Positions 34,486 through 42,604 of a stretch of 47,682 nucleotides of DNA are shown here, in pieces. The number at the start of each line of letters is the position of its first letter. Positions within the stretch are counted from its first letter, which is position 1. Source of the DNA: Candidatus Hydrogenedentota bacterium (lineage in GTDB: Bacteria > Hydrogenedentota > Hydrogenedentia > Hydrogenedentales > CAILVY01); the NCBI GenBank assembly GCA_903837785.1, contig CAILVY010000243.1, forward strand, positions 1 to 47,682, given 5' to 3'. The notes below the pieces were generated by a model. The model was not told the origin of the DNA, searched no databases, and saw nothing but the letters and a program-made list of their open reading frames with translations. The translations under genes and the position numbers were made by a program.

Positions 34486-35688
34486 ATGCAACCAGCGAAG
34501 ACGATGCTTCCCTTGTTCGTGTTGGCCTTTCTTCAAGCAGTGGCGGCCTGCGCCGCTGCCTGGGACTGCGAAATCCTGCCCTCGGAACAGAAGATCGAGA
34601 CGGACGCGCAGAGCGGCGCTATGCTGCGCTTCGTGACCACGAATCCGGCGGCGGACACGAACCTGTACTTTCATGAACGGTGTTTTCTCTGGGACAACCG
34701 CCTGATGCTCTTCCGGTCGGAGCGCTTTGGGCGTTCGGAAGTGATGGGCTGTCTGCTGGAGACCGGAGAACTCGTGCGCCTGAACCGGGGGCAGGATCCC
34801 GCGGCCGGAAATCTGGTGGCGTCCATCAAGGGCGACCGCATCTTCGTATTCAGGGAAGATACCTTCTATCTGTGGAAACTGGACTGTACCGCACCGCCCG
34901 CCACCGCGGTTCACATCACCGAGACGAAAGTTATGGACATGCCGGAAGGCGGACAATTGCGGTCCGTTCTCACCGAGAACAGCGACGGCACCCTTCTTGC
35001 ATATGCGTACAGTATCGGAGAGGAGGATTTTGTCGGGTTCTGCAACCTCCGTATCGGCGAGGCTCTCCCGCCGGCAAAGCTCGGCTTCAAGCCGGACCAC
35101 CTTCAGTTTCACCCGAGCCGTCCAGATCTCCTGGCCCTTTGCTGCGTTTATGAGAGCGATGTCGCGCCCACAGACCCCGCCGAAGCGCGCCATGCCCGGA
35201 TTTGGTTCCTGAACGTCCATACGCGCGTTCCCGTCCCGGCGTTCTACCAGGTGCCCGGCGAGATCGTTACGCACGAATGCTGGTGGGTCAACGACCAGAT
35301 GACCTTCATCGGCGGGCATCACCACGACGGCGACCGCGAAGAGGGGAACGTGAAGGTATTTGACCTCAAGACCGGGGAGATTCGAATCGTCGGCGCCGGC
35401 GCATGGCTGGACGATGCCACGGCCGGCCAGCTCAGCAGGGTGAACTGGTGGCACGCGTGCGGGAGCCCCGACGGCAAATGGGTCGCCGCGGACAACTGGC
35501 ATGGAACGGTCGCGCTATTCAACGCAAAGACCACCCAGAAAAAGATCCTGACCACGGGACACCGGACCTATGGCGGCGGCCAGCACTTGCATGTGGGGTG
35601 GGACCTGACAGGGGAGCACGTTGAATTCACCTCCAACAGGCTCGGCGACCTCAATGTCTGCATTGTAGCCATTCCGGAAGATCTGTAG
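34486..35688 (+). CDS. Exported oligogalacturonate-lyase-like beta-propeller (PL22-like)
   Basis: A 400-residue protein from the ATG at 34486 (GGAG 8 nt upstream; the frame opens earlier without a signal). The signal peptide is MLPLFVLAFLQAVAACAAA. Propeller blades with WD40-like strands carry His-rich loops typical of oligogalacturonide lyases: PDHLQFHPSRPDLLALCC, THECWWVNDQMTFIGGHHHDG, NWWHACGSPDGKWVAADN and GGGQHLHVGWDLTGEHVEFTSN. PL22 enzymes use a Mn-binding His/Gln cluster to cleave short pectic fragments. The metal site looks present but divergent. It is divergent from, and probably co-regulated with, the GntR operon. Confidence 0.7.
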   Translation: MQPAKTMLPLFVLAFLQAVAACAAAWDCEILPSEQKIETDAQSGAMLRFVTTNPAADTNLYFHERCFLWDNRLMLFRSERFGRSEVMGCLLETGELVRLNRGQDPAAGNLVASIKGDRIFVFREDTFYLWKLDCTAPPATAVHITETKVMDMPEGGQLRSVLTENSDGTLLAYAYSIGEEDFVGFCNLRIGEALPPAKLGFKPDHLQFHPSRPDLLALCCVYESDVAPTDPAEARHARIWFLNVHTRVPVPAFYQVPGEIVTHECWWVNDQMTFIGGHHHDGDREEGNVKVFDLKTGEIRIVGAGAWLDDATAGQLSRVNWWHACGSPDGKWVAADNWHGTVALFNAKTTQKKILTTGHRTYGGGQHLHVGWDLTGEHVEFTSNRLGDLNVCIVAIPEDL

Positions 35689-35975
35689 CAGACCGTGCCG
35701 GAGCAACACTTCTGTTCAGGCAGTGATCTTCGTGCCAAGGCCCGGGACGCCCACTTCCAGTTGGCAATTACTCGGCGCATTCGCTACATTAGCGGCGGAT
35801 TCAGGGAATGAGGCTCCATGGCCTGCATTCCGCGGACCCGGGATGGAGCAACCGGTGTGTCGTGCCTGCCGCGAGACGCCGATCCGTGCCAAGGACCACG
35901 CGGCGATCCTCTGATATGCTGTTCGGAATCGCTGGCAAGGCTGCTCATAGAAACCACTGCCGGAGACCTGGAGAC

Positions 35976-38900
35976 ATGAGACGTGTTGTTTGCTTTGGAC
36001 TGTTGTGTTCGCTGATGGCGTGCAGCCTGGCCGCGGGCGCTGCGCCGGGTCCGGTGGACTTGAGCGCGGCCGGCAAGCCGGGATTTCACGGGTTGTTCAA
36101 CAAGGCGGCGCTCGGGGCCACGGCGTTTGACGGGATTCCGTTTGACGTGAAGGACGCCCTGGTTCGGGTGCCGGCGGGAAAACAGCAGCGCATCGAGTTC
36201 CCGCCAACGCTGGCCGAAGGCATACATTTCCTTCACTTCACGGAGAACGCCGGGGATCGCATCGGCGCGTACACGCTGGTTTATGCCGACGGCAAGCGGG
36301 TCGAGATTCCGCTGCAGAGCGGGCTCAACATTCACGACTGGTGGAAGCCGGGGAATCTGGCCTTTGCCGCGCTGGCCCATGCAGATGCCTTCAAGACCGG
36401 AGAGAACACGGAACAGAAGATCGGGTTCTGGCGCTTCTCGGTGCGAAATCCCCATCCGGACGCGCCCCTGACCGCGCTGGAAATCGCCAACACGGACGGA
36501 ATCGTCACGATCAACCTGATCGCCGTCACGCTGTCCGCGGACTGCGGCGAGAAGATCGGCGCGGTGCCCGTCTGGGTGGTGGGCATGGATGAGCAACTGT
36601 TCCTGCTGGCCGCGTTGAGCCAGCCGGGGACCGTGGCGGGCAAGGAGAAGGCGTGTGCGCGGCTTGCCCAGATTGGGACGCAAAAGAGCATTCCCGCGCT
36701 GGCGGAATGCCTGAAGGACGAGAAGCTGTCGCCTGCGGCGCGGCTGGCGCTCGCGGCAATGCCGTATCCCGAGGCGCATGCGGCCCTGCGCGACGCCCTG
36801 GCCTCGTCCACGGGAGCCGTCAAGGCGGGCATCATCGAGAGCCTGGGCACTAAGCGGAATGCGGATGATGTGGCGTTGATTGCGCCTTCGCTGAAGGATG
36901 AGAACGGCGTCATCGCGATGTCTGCGGCGCTGGCGCTCGGGAGGATTGGCGGCCAAGATGCTGTGGCCGCGCTCAAGCCCGCAGCCCAGGAAAGCACGGG
37001 CCGGCTGCAGGCCGTGGCCCTGGATTCGTTGCTGCGCTGCGCGGAGGCCCTGTGCGGAGAACAAGATCAGGCGGCCCACGCGATCTATCGGGACATTTAC
37101 GCGAGCTTCCCCAAGGGACTAGCGGGCACGGCCGCGTACAGCGGCATGATCCGCAGCGGCGGCAAAGAGGCGATCACCCTAATCATCTCGGCCTTGCAGA
37201 GTGAGGATCCGGTTCTTTGGGATGCGGCGCTGCCGGCCGTCCGCGAAAGCGCTGAACCTGATATTACGAAGGAGTGCGGCGCGCTGCTCGGGCGGGTTTC
37301 CAAGGCGATACTCCCGGGACTCCTTGAAGCCCTGGCGCAGCGCGGAGACAAAGCCATCGCGCCCGCGCTGGCGCCGCTCGCCAAAGACGCCGACCCGGCC
37401 ATTTCCATGACCGCCCTGAAGGCGCTGGCGCGCGTCGGCGACGGATCCTCCGTTCCGACGCTCGTGTCAGTGGCGGCGAGCGGGGCGGAGCCCAACGCAG
37501 GCGCCGCCCTCCAGGCCCTGGGCCAACTCAACGCCCCGGACGTGTCCGCCGCGCTCCTGGCGCGTTTGCAGGGCGCGGACGCCGCCGAGACGGCGGTCGT
37601 CGCCAAAGTGATGGGCCAGCGCCGCGAGGAAGCCACAGCGCCCTCGCTTCGCGAACTTCTTCAAAGCCCGGACGCGGGCGTGCGCGCGGCGGCAGCCCAG
37701 GCCTTGGGCGAAGTCGGCACGGCCGCGGATGCCGAACTGATGTGCCTGGCACTGGAACGGGCCGGGGATGACAAAGGCCGCATGAGCGCGCAACGGGCGC
37801 TGGCGGCGCTGGGAAGACGCCTGGGCGCGCCGGACGCGTTCGCCAATAGTATCCTGGGCGGCCTGAACCGGGGCGACACGGCATTTCGCTCTGCCCTGCT
37901 GGACGTTTGCGGCAGCCTGCGCAATGAGGCGCTGCTGCGGGCCCTCGACAGCGCCGCGCGCGGCTCGGACGAGCCGGTGAAGGACGCCGCCATCCTGGCC
38001 CTGGCCGCGTCGGACAGTCCCGAGGCGTTGGGTTGCCTGATGTCTTTGCTGAGCGACTCTCCCGGCCTGCCCCATCGGGATCTCGTGTTTCGCGGCATTG
38101 CACGGCTGGCCTCCAATAAGGACACGGACCCCGCGCTTCGCGAGGCGGCCCTGACCCGGGCATTGGGCCTGGCCGAACGTCCGGAGGAGAAGAAGCTGAT
38201 TCTCGGCGCGTTGGGCGCCTGCAACACCCTGGGCGCCCTGAAGACGGCCGAGGGCAATCTCGACGCGGCCGATGTGGCGGCCGAGGCGGCCGTGGCGTGG
38301 GGACGGATCGCGCGCGAACTGGTTCAGACGAACCGGGACGCCGTTCAGGCGGTTGCGCCGAAGGCGATCGCGGCCGCGCAAAAAGCGGAGCTTCCGAAGT
38401 CGGCCATGCAGCCGCTGCTGGACGTGCGCAAGGCACTGGCGGCGGTCCCCGTGCCCGGAGACCGCGTCCGCTTCGAGCATCTCGTGATCGACCGGGAATT
38501 CCGTTCGGAGGGCGTGGCCGTGGCGGACGTCAACCGGGATGGCGCAAACGATCTGCTCGTGGGCGATGTGTGGTACGAAGCCCCGGACTGGAAGGTGCAC
38601 GAAATCCGGAAGCCCGAGAAATACGACCCCGCCACCGCGTACAGCCGCTGCTTCGCCGCCTTCGCCTCGGACGTGGACCGGGACGGATGGACCGACCTGA
38701 TTGTCGTCGGATTCCCCGGCGCCCCCGCCTACTGGTACCGCAATCCGGCGAGCGGAACGGAGCATTGGCAGGAATTCCTCCTGGCCACCGAAGCCTGCGG
38801 CGAAACGCCGGTCTTCGGCGATTTGCCCGGCGATGGCAAGCCCGTGCCCATCTTCGCCATGAACAGCAGAATCACCTGGTTCCGGCCGGGTCAGGACAAG

Positions 38901-39548
38901 ACGACGCCGTGGCTGGCCTATCCCATGTCGCACATGCTGGATGCCTTTGCCAAGTTCGGGCACGGCCTCGGGCTCGGGGACCTCAATGGCGACGGGCGTA
39001 ACGATGTGCTCATCACGGAAGGGTGGTGGGAAGGCCCCGTGGACTCGACCCGCCCGGACTGGGGATTCCATCGGGTCAAGCTCGGGCCGGACTGCGCCAA
39101 CATGCTGGTCTATGACGTCAACGGCGACGGGCGCAACGACGTGATCTCCAGTTCCGCCCATGACTACGGCATGTGGTGGTTCGAGCAGGGCGCGGAGCCG
39201 GGCGAAAAGACCTTCACGCAGCATGAAATCGACAAGAGCGTTTCCGAGACGCACGCGCTGATCCTCGCCGATCTCAACAATGACGGGCTGAACGACCTCG
39301 TCACCGGCAAGCGCTACTTTGCGCACGGCGAACATGATCCGGGCGCGCTCGAAGCCTCCGAACTCTTCTGGTGCGAGCTGCAGCGCCCGGAACCGGGCCA
39401 GGTGGCGTACACGAAGCATGTAATCGACAAGGACTCCGGAGTGGGCACGCAGTTCGAGGTGCTCGACTTCGATGAAGACGGCCTGCAGGACGTGGTTGTC
39501 TCCAGCAAGAAGGGCGTGCACGTGTTTCTGCAAAGAAGGGACAAATAA
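35976..39548 (+). CDS. Large exported HEAT-repeat / FG-GAP protein
   Basis: A 1190-residue protein starting at 35976 (GGAGAC upstream). The signal peptide ends LMACSLAAGA and could be a lipoprotein signal with Cys15 or so. Residues about 25-180 form a jelly-roll domain (GIPFDVKDALVRVPAG, FLHFTENAGDRIGAYTLVYADGK, NIHDWWKPG). Residues about 190-830 form a long HEAT/PBS-lyase-like helical array (repeated AALKALARVGD, AAAQALGEVG). Residues about 840-1190 form FG-GAP blades: VADVNRDGANDLLVGD, LGDLNGDGRNDVLITEG, VYDVNGDGRNDVISSS, LADLNNDGLNDLVTG and LDFDEDGLQDVVVSS. It looks like a binding scaffold. Only two bases separate it from the oxidoreductase gene, so the two form an operon. Confidence 0.85.
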   Translation: MRRVVCFGLLCSLMACSLAAGAAPGPVDLSAAGKPGFHGLFNKAALGATAFDGIPFDVKDALVRVPAGKQQRIEFPPTLAEGIHFLHFTENAGDRIGAYTLVYADGKRVEIPLQSGLNIHDWWKPGNLAFAALAHADAFKTGENTEQKIGFWRFSVRNPHPDAPLTALEIANTDGIVTINLIAVTLSADCGEKIGAVPVWVVGMDEQLFLLAALSQPGTVAGKEKACARLAQIGTQKSIPALAECLKDEKLSPAARLALAAMPYPEAHAALRDALASSTGAVKAGIIESLGTKRNADDVALIAPSLKDENGVIAMSAALALGRIGGQDAVAALKPAAQESTGRLQAVALDSLLRCAEALCGEQDQAAHAIYRDIYASFPKGLAGTAAYSGMIRSGGKEAITLIISALQSEDPVLWDAALPAVRESAEPDITKECGALLGRVSKAILPGLLEALAQRGDKAIAPALAPLAKDADPAISMTALKALARVGDGSSVPTLVSVAASGAEPNAGAALQALGQLNAPDVSAALLARLQGADAAETAVVAKVMGQRREEATAPSLRELLQSPDAGVRAAAAQALGEVGTAADAELMCLALERAGDDKGRMSAQRALAALGRRLGAPDAFANSILGGLNRGDTAFRSALLDVCGSLRNEALLRALDSAARGSDEPVKDAAILALAASDSPEALGCLMSLLSDSPGLPHRDLVFRGIARLASNKDTDPALREAALTRALGLAERPEEKKLILGALGACNTLGALKTAEGNLDAADVAAEAAVAWGRIARELVQTNRDAVQAVAPKAIAAAQKAELPKSAMQPLLDVRKALAAVPVPGDRVRFEHLVIDREFRSEGVAVADVNRDGANDLLVGDVWYEAPDWKVHEIRKPEKYDPATAYSRCFAAFASDVDRDGWTDLIVVGFPGAPAYWYRNPASGTEHWQEFLLATEACGETPVFGDLPGDGKPVPIFAMNSRITWFRPGQDKTTPWLAYPMSHMLDAFAKFGHGLGLGDLNGDGRNDVLITEGWWEGPVDSTRPDWGFHRVKLGPDCANMLVYDVNGDGRNDVISSSAHDYGMWWFEQGAEPGEKTFTQHEIDKSVSETHALILADLNNDGLNDLVTGKRYFAHGEHDPGALEASELFWCELQRPEPGQVAYTKHVIDKDSGVGTQFEVLDFDEDGLQDVVVSSKKGVHVFLQRRDK

Positions 39549-39550
39549 CC

Positions 39551-40864
39551 ATGAAGAACTCAACCCTGTCACGCCGCAACTTCCTTGGGTCCATGCTGGC
39601 GGCTTCCGCGGGACCGTTCATAGTCCCCGCGAGCGCATTCGGAAAAGACGGGGCGGTCGCGCCGAGCGAACGCATCACGATGGGCTTTATCGGCTTGGGC
39701 GGCCAGGGTTCCGGCCATCTTTTCGGCGGCTCCTGGACCTATGTGGCCGGCGGCTATCTGGGGCGGAAGGAGATTCAGGTGCTGGGTGTCTGCGACCTGT
39801 GGCCGCAGAAGCGCGAATCCGCCCGGGACCGGGTCAACAACCACTACGCGCAACGGGCGGGCGTCGGCTCGTACAAATCCTGCGAGGCCTATCCCGATTT
39901 CCGCGAACTCCTTGCCCGGCCCGATATCGACGCGGTGCTCATGGCCCTGCCCTTCCACTGGCATGCGCCCATGGCGATCATGGCCGCCAAGAACGGCAAG
40001 GACGTGTATAGCGAGAAGCCCATCGCCATAACGATCGAGGAGGGTCGGCTGCTCTCCGACACGATGAAGCGGTACCGGCGGGTCTATCAGGCGGGCACCC
40101 AGCAGCGATCCGAGGCCGAATACGGCGGCAAATTCCGGCGCGCCATCGAACTGGTCCGCAACGGCTACATCGGGCAGTTGAAGGAGATCTACGCCTACAG
40201 CCCGGGCGGCGGCTTCAGCGCCAACATGCAGGACGTGACCGCGGCCGGAAGCCCCATTCCCGAAGGGTTCGACTGGGACCTCTATGTGGGACCGGGGCCC
40301 TGGCAGCCCTACACGGGCGGCAATGCCAACTGCGGCCTCTTCGCCTACGGCGATCCCAATTGGGGACCGCACCACTTCGACGCCGTGCAGTGGGCCATCG
40401 AGAAGGAAGATCCAGGCCCCGCCGAGCTGGACTACGTGGACGGGCACGCGGTGTTCCGCTACGCGAACGGGCTGACGATCCATTGCTGCAATCACCCCAG
40501 CGAGGGCGTCGGCGGCGTGGGGGGGGCGTGCTACGTGGGCACCGAGGGCTACATTGCCGTGGACCGCGAGAACATCGTCTCCAACCCGAAGGGGATTCTC
40601 GGCATTCAGCTCAAGCCCGGCGATGAGCGGCCGTATGAAAGCCCCATCCACGCCGGGAATTTCCTCGACTGCATCCGCACCCGCAAGCAGACTATCTGTA
40701 ACGCCGAGACGGCTCACCGCTCCATGAGTCTCGTGCTGCTGGCCGGCATCGCCACCCAATTGCGACGCAAGCTGCGCTGGGACCCCGTCAACGAAATCTT
40801 CCCGGAAGACGAACAAGCCAACCGGTTGTTGTCCTACGCACGCCGGCCCGGCTGGGAGGTCTGA
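39551..40864 (+). CDS. Tat-exported Gfo/Idh/MocA family oxidoreductase (first)
   Basis: A 437-residue protein with the Tat signal SRRNFLGS (residues 7-14). The Rossmann domain begins ITMGFIGLGGQGSG (about 42-55). LPFHWHAPMAIMAAKNGKD and SEKPIA with the catalytic Lys156 follow. The C-terminal alpha/beta domain contains AGTQQRSEAEY, GPHHFDAVQWA and GNFLDCIRTRKQT. These NAD(P)-dependent enzymes oxidise or epimerise sugars or inositols; exported forms carry a pre-bound cofactor. Translation is probably coupled to the upstream HEAT/FG-GAP gene, suggesting a joint role in an extracytoplasmic glycan step. Confidence 0.9.
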   Translation: MKNSTLSRRNFLGSMLAASAGPFIVPASAFGKDGAVAPSERITMGFIGLGGQGSGHLFGGSWTYVAGGYLGRKEIQVLGVCDLWPQKRESARDRVNNHYAQRAGVGSYKSCEAYPDFRELLARPDIDAVLMALPFHWHAPMAIMAAKNGKDVYSEKPIAITIEEGRLLSDTMKRYRRVYQAGTQQRSEAEYGGKFRRAIELVRNGYIGQLKEIYAYSPGGGFSANMQDVTAAGSPIPEGFDWDLYVGPGPWQPYTGGNANCGLFAYGDPNWGPHHFDAVQWAIEKEDPGPAELDYVDGHAVFRYANGLTIHCCNHPSEGVGGVGGACYVGTEGYIAVDRENIVSNPKGILGIQLKPGDERPYESPIHAGNFLDCIRTRKQTICNAETAHRSMSLVLLAGIATQLRRKLRWDPVNEIFPEDEQANRLLSYARRPGWEV

Positions 40865-41145
40865 AACCGGGAGTATTCGGGTTCCTGCAATCATGGCCGG
40901 GATGCGTTCGGCATCCGCGTCGAGGGCATTCCGAGGGCGAGGCCATGTGAGTACTTGCCGGGAATTTCTCGGGGCAGGCACCCTCTCCCTATCCGACCGC
41001 GGGACGCACAACCGGGAATCGAGGCCAACTCATGATACGCGGGGAGTCTGTCGCGCCCTTCAACGGGCGGGGCATCGTGGTTCCCAAATTACCGGAATCC
41101 GTGCTTTCCGTGTCCTTTTCGAGCGCTGAAAGGGCGGCGCGGGTA

Positions 41146-41226
41146 GGGTGCGCCATGCGCACCAAACGCTCGGGCAATTGGTCCGCCGCTCCGTGGGCAT
41201 TCAAGAGCGGTGCGCATGGCGCACCC
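41146..41226. repeat. Inverted repeat with self-palindromic arms
   Basis: The 18-base arm GGGTGCGCCATGCGCACC (41146-41163) is repeated as its exact reverse complement at 41209-41226. Each arm is itself almost a hairpin (GGTGCGC and GCGCACC around three bases). This resembles REP-like or MITE-like intergenic elements; no transposase is encoded nearby. Confidence 0.75.
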
Positions 41227-41580
41227 TGCACAATGGGAAAGCCCCGTCCTCTGGAGCGCTGAAAGCGCGGCAATAAGACAGCCCAGGGCAAGCGCCGCGC
41301 CAAAGGCGGGGCGCGCCGCCCTGGGTACTCGCCCCACCCCATCACGACCCTGAAGGGGTCGAACAAGCCCCCCACCTGATCCGTCAGAACCTTCCCTCTA
41401 TTCGGCCCATTCAGGGCCGGTTCCCTGTGGGACGTTTATCCGCGTTCTCCGTGTCATCCGCGTTCCACCCCTTCCTGCCCCCTGCGGCACCGCCACACAC
41501 GGTATCGGTTATCCGAGAGGATTGCGCTCGCCCTCTGAGCGTGCGGGAAGGAGGGTCCACCTTCCACTTCGAATTCCGTT

Positions 41581-41662
41581 CCTGGGAGCGCCGGCATCCT
41601 TGCCGACTCTCACGGATGGATTTTCAGGGTTCTTTGCCGGCAGGGATGCCGGCGCTCCCAGG
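41581..41662. repeat. Long palindromic element (25-bp arms, REP/MITE-like)
   Basis: Positions 41581-41605 and 41638-41662 are reverse complements with one mismatch over 25 bp, centred on GAGCGCCGGCATCC/GGATGCCGGCGCTC. The loop is 32 nt. The size and GC-rich palindromic arms fit a dispersed intergenic repeat of the kind moved by REP-associated transposases. Copy number in the genome cannot be seen here. Confidence 0.8.
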
Positions 41663-41804
41663 GGGCGATTACGCCCATGTCCTGCTGGCAATTCCGCGCT
41701 ACATCCGCTAGATTAGCGCCGTACAGGGGATTTGAAGAGGGCGGTGTGCCGTTACAGACAATCGAATCCGCTGGAAGTGACCGATTTAAGACTGGGATCT
41801 GAGC

Positions 41805-42446
41805 ATGCGCTTACAGTACAGAACCGTGGTGGAGTCTGTGTTTGTTGCCGCCATTGCCTTACTCGATTTCTCCTGCCGAACCCAAGCTGTTCAGAACATC
41901 GAGCGTTGCATTGATGACAATGGCTGGCCAAAACTTGCTGAATTACGGGAAGGAAGAGCATTGCCATCACCGGATGGCAGATTGGCATTAAGTTGCGATA
42001 CTGGGCAAGACGATTCAGGCTATCCGATACATTCTTTGTATGTCTGCAATAGCGCCAATGGACAAAAAGAGAAAGTGTTCGAGTATTGTAGAAGTGTTTG
42101 GGCAGTCTGGGCTCCGGATAGTCAGCATTTCTTTCTGAATTGGAAGAATGACCCGGATGAGATGACGTGTCTAATCTTTGCGCCACGACTTGAAACAAAC
42201 CCTGTTGATCTGAACGCAATGCTTATCGACATAGCAGCACGGGATACATGGTTTGAGAACATGCAGCATGAACAATGTTCCATTTTTGGTGTGCAATGGA
42301 ATGACAAGACGAGCATAGACATTAGTATACCGGGAACATTGTTCAATGAGAATGGAAAGTGGAGCAAGAGTTTCAGGCTCTTTCTTAGGTACAAGTTGGG
42401 CGATGGTTTCATTAAGCTCGGTAAGAAGGTCAGAACTCCAGAATAG
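41805..42446 (+). CDS. Orphan exported protein of unknown function, AT-richer than its neighbours
   Basis: A 213-residue protein starting at 41805, with no strong ribosome-binding site. A hydrophobic N-terminus (VVESVFVAAIALLDFSC) looks like a signal peptide or weak lipobox. The body has SPDGRLALSCDT, HSLYVCNSANGQ and VWAVWAPDSQHFFLNW, reminiscent of one or two propeller-like strands, but I do not recognise a family. Its base composition is visibly lower in GC (about 45% on lines I counted) than neighbouring genes. Repeat elements flank it, and its stop codon lies inside the left arm of an inverted repeat. This suggests foreign origin. Confidence 0.6.
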   Translation: MRLQYRTVVESVFVAAIALLDFSCRTQAVQNIERCIDDNGWPKLAELREGRALPSPDGRLALSCDTGQDDSGYPIHSLYVCNSANGQKEKVFEYCRSVWAVWAPDSQHFFLNWKNDPDEMTCLIFAPRLETNPVDLNAMLIDIAARDTWFENMQHEQCSIFGVQWNDKTSIDISIPGTLFNENGKWSKSFRLFLRYKLGDGFIKLGKKVRTPE

Positions 42447-42529
42447 AACGCGGATAGCGCAGATTGCGCCGATGGGGACGGATCGTTTGTGTCCAGTGAC
42501 TCGGATCAGCGGAAATCCGCGTTCTATTC
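42441..42529. repeat. 15-bp perfect inverted repeat spanning the stop of the orphan gene
   Basis: GAATAGAACGCGGAT (42441-42455) and its exact reverse complement (42515-42529) enclose 59 bp. The TAG stop of the orphan gene is inside the left arm. It could act as a bidirectional terminator hairpin or be an end of a small mobile or dispersed element. ATCCGCGTTCT also occurs near 41437, before the orphan gene. Confidence 0.7.
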
Positions 42530-42604
42530 TTCCCTGCCGACTGCGCCAACACCACGCACGGGATAGGTTAGCGGCGCAAGCCCGCGGCCGAAGCGCGCGG
42601 GTCG

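Larger units (their letters stand above)
40865..41804. other. 940-bp gene-free region with palindromic repeats
   Basis: No convincing gene lies here; the translated frames are repeat-derived. It contains an 18-bp inverted repeat with self-palindromic arms (41146-41163 / 41209-41226), two copies of GAGCGCTGAAAG (near 41121 and 41253), a CCCAGGGC/GCCCTGGG pair (41282-41289 / 41318-41325), and a second large palindrome at 41581-41662. ATCCGCGTTCT near 41437 recurs after the next gene. Confidence 0.7.

Noticed and set aside
37467..39572. 701-codon - strand frame
   Set aside because: Antisense to the HEAT/FG-GAP gene; the repeats on the + strand explain the long open mirror frame.
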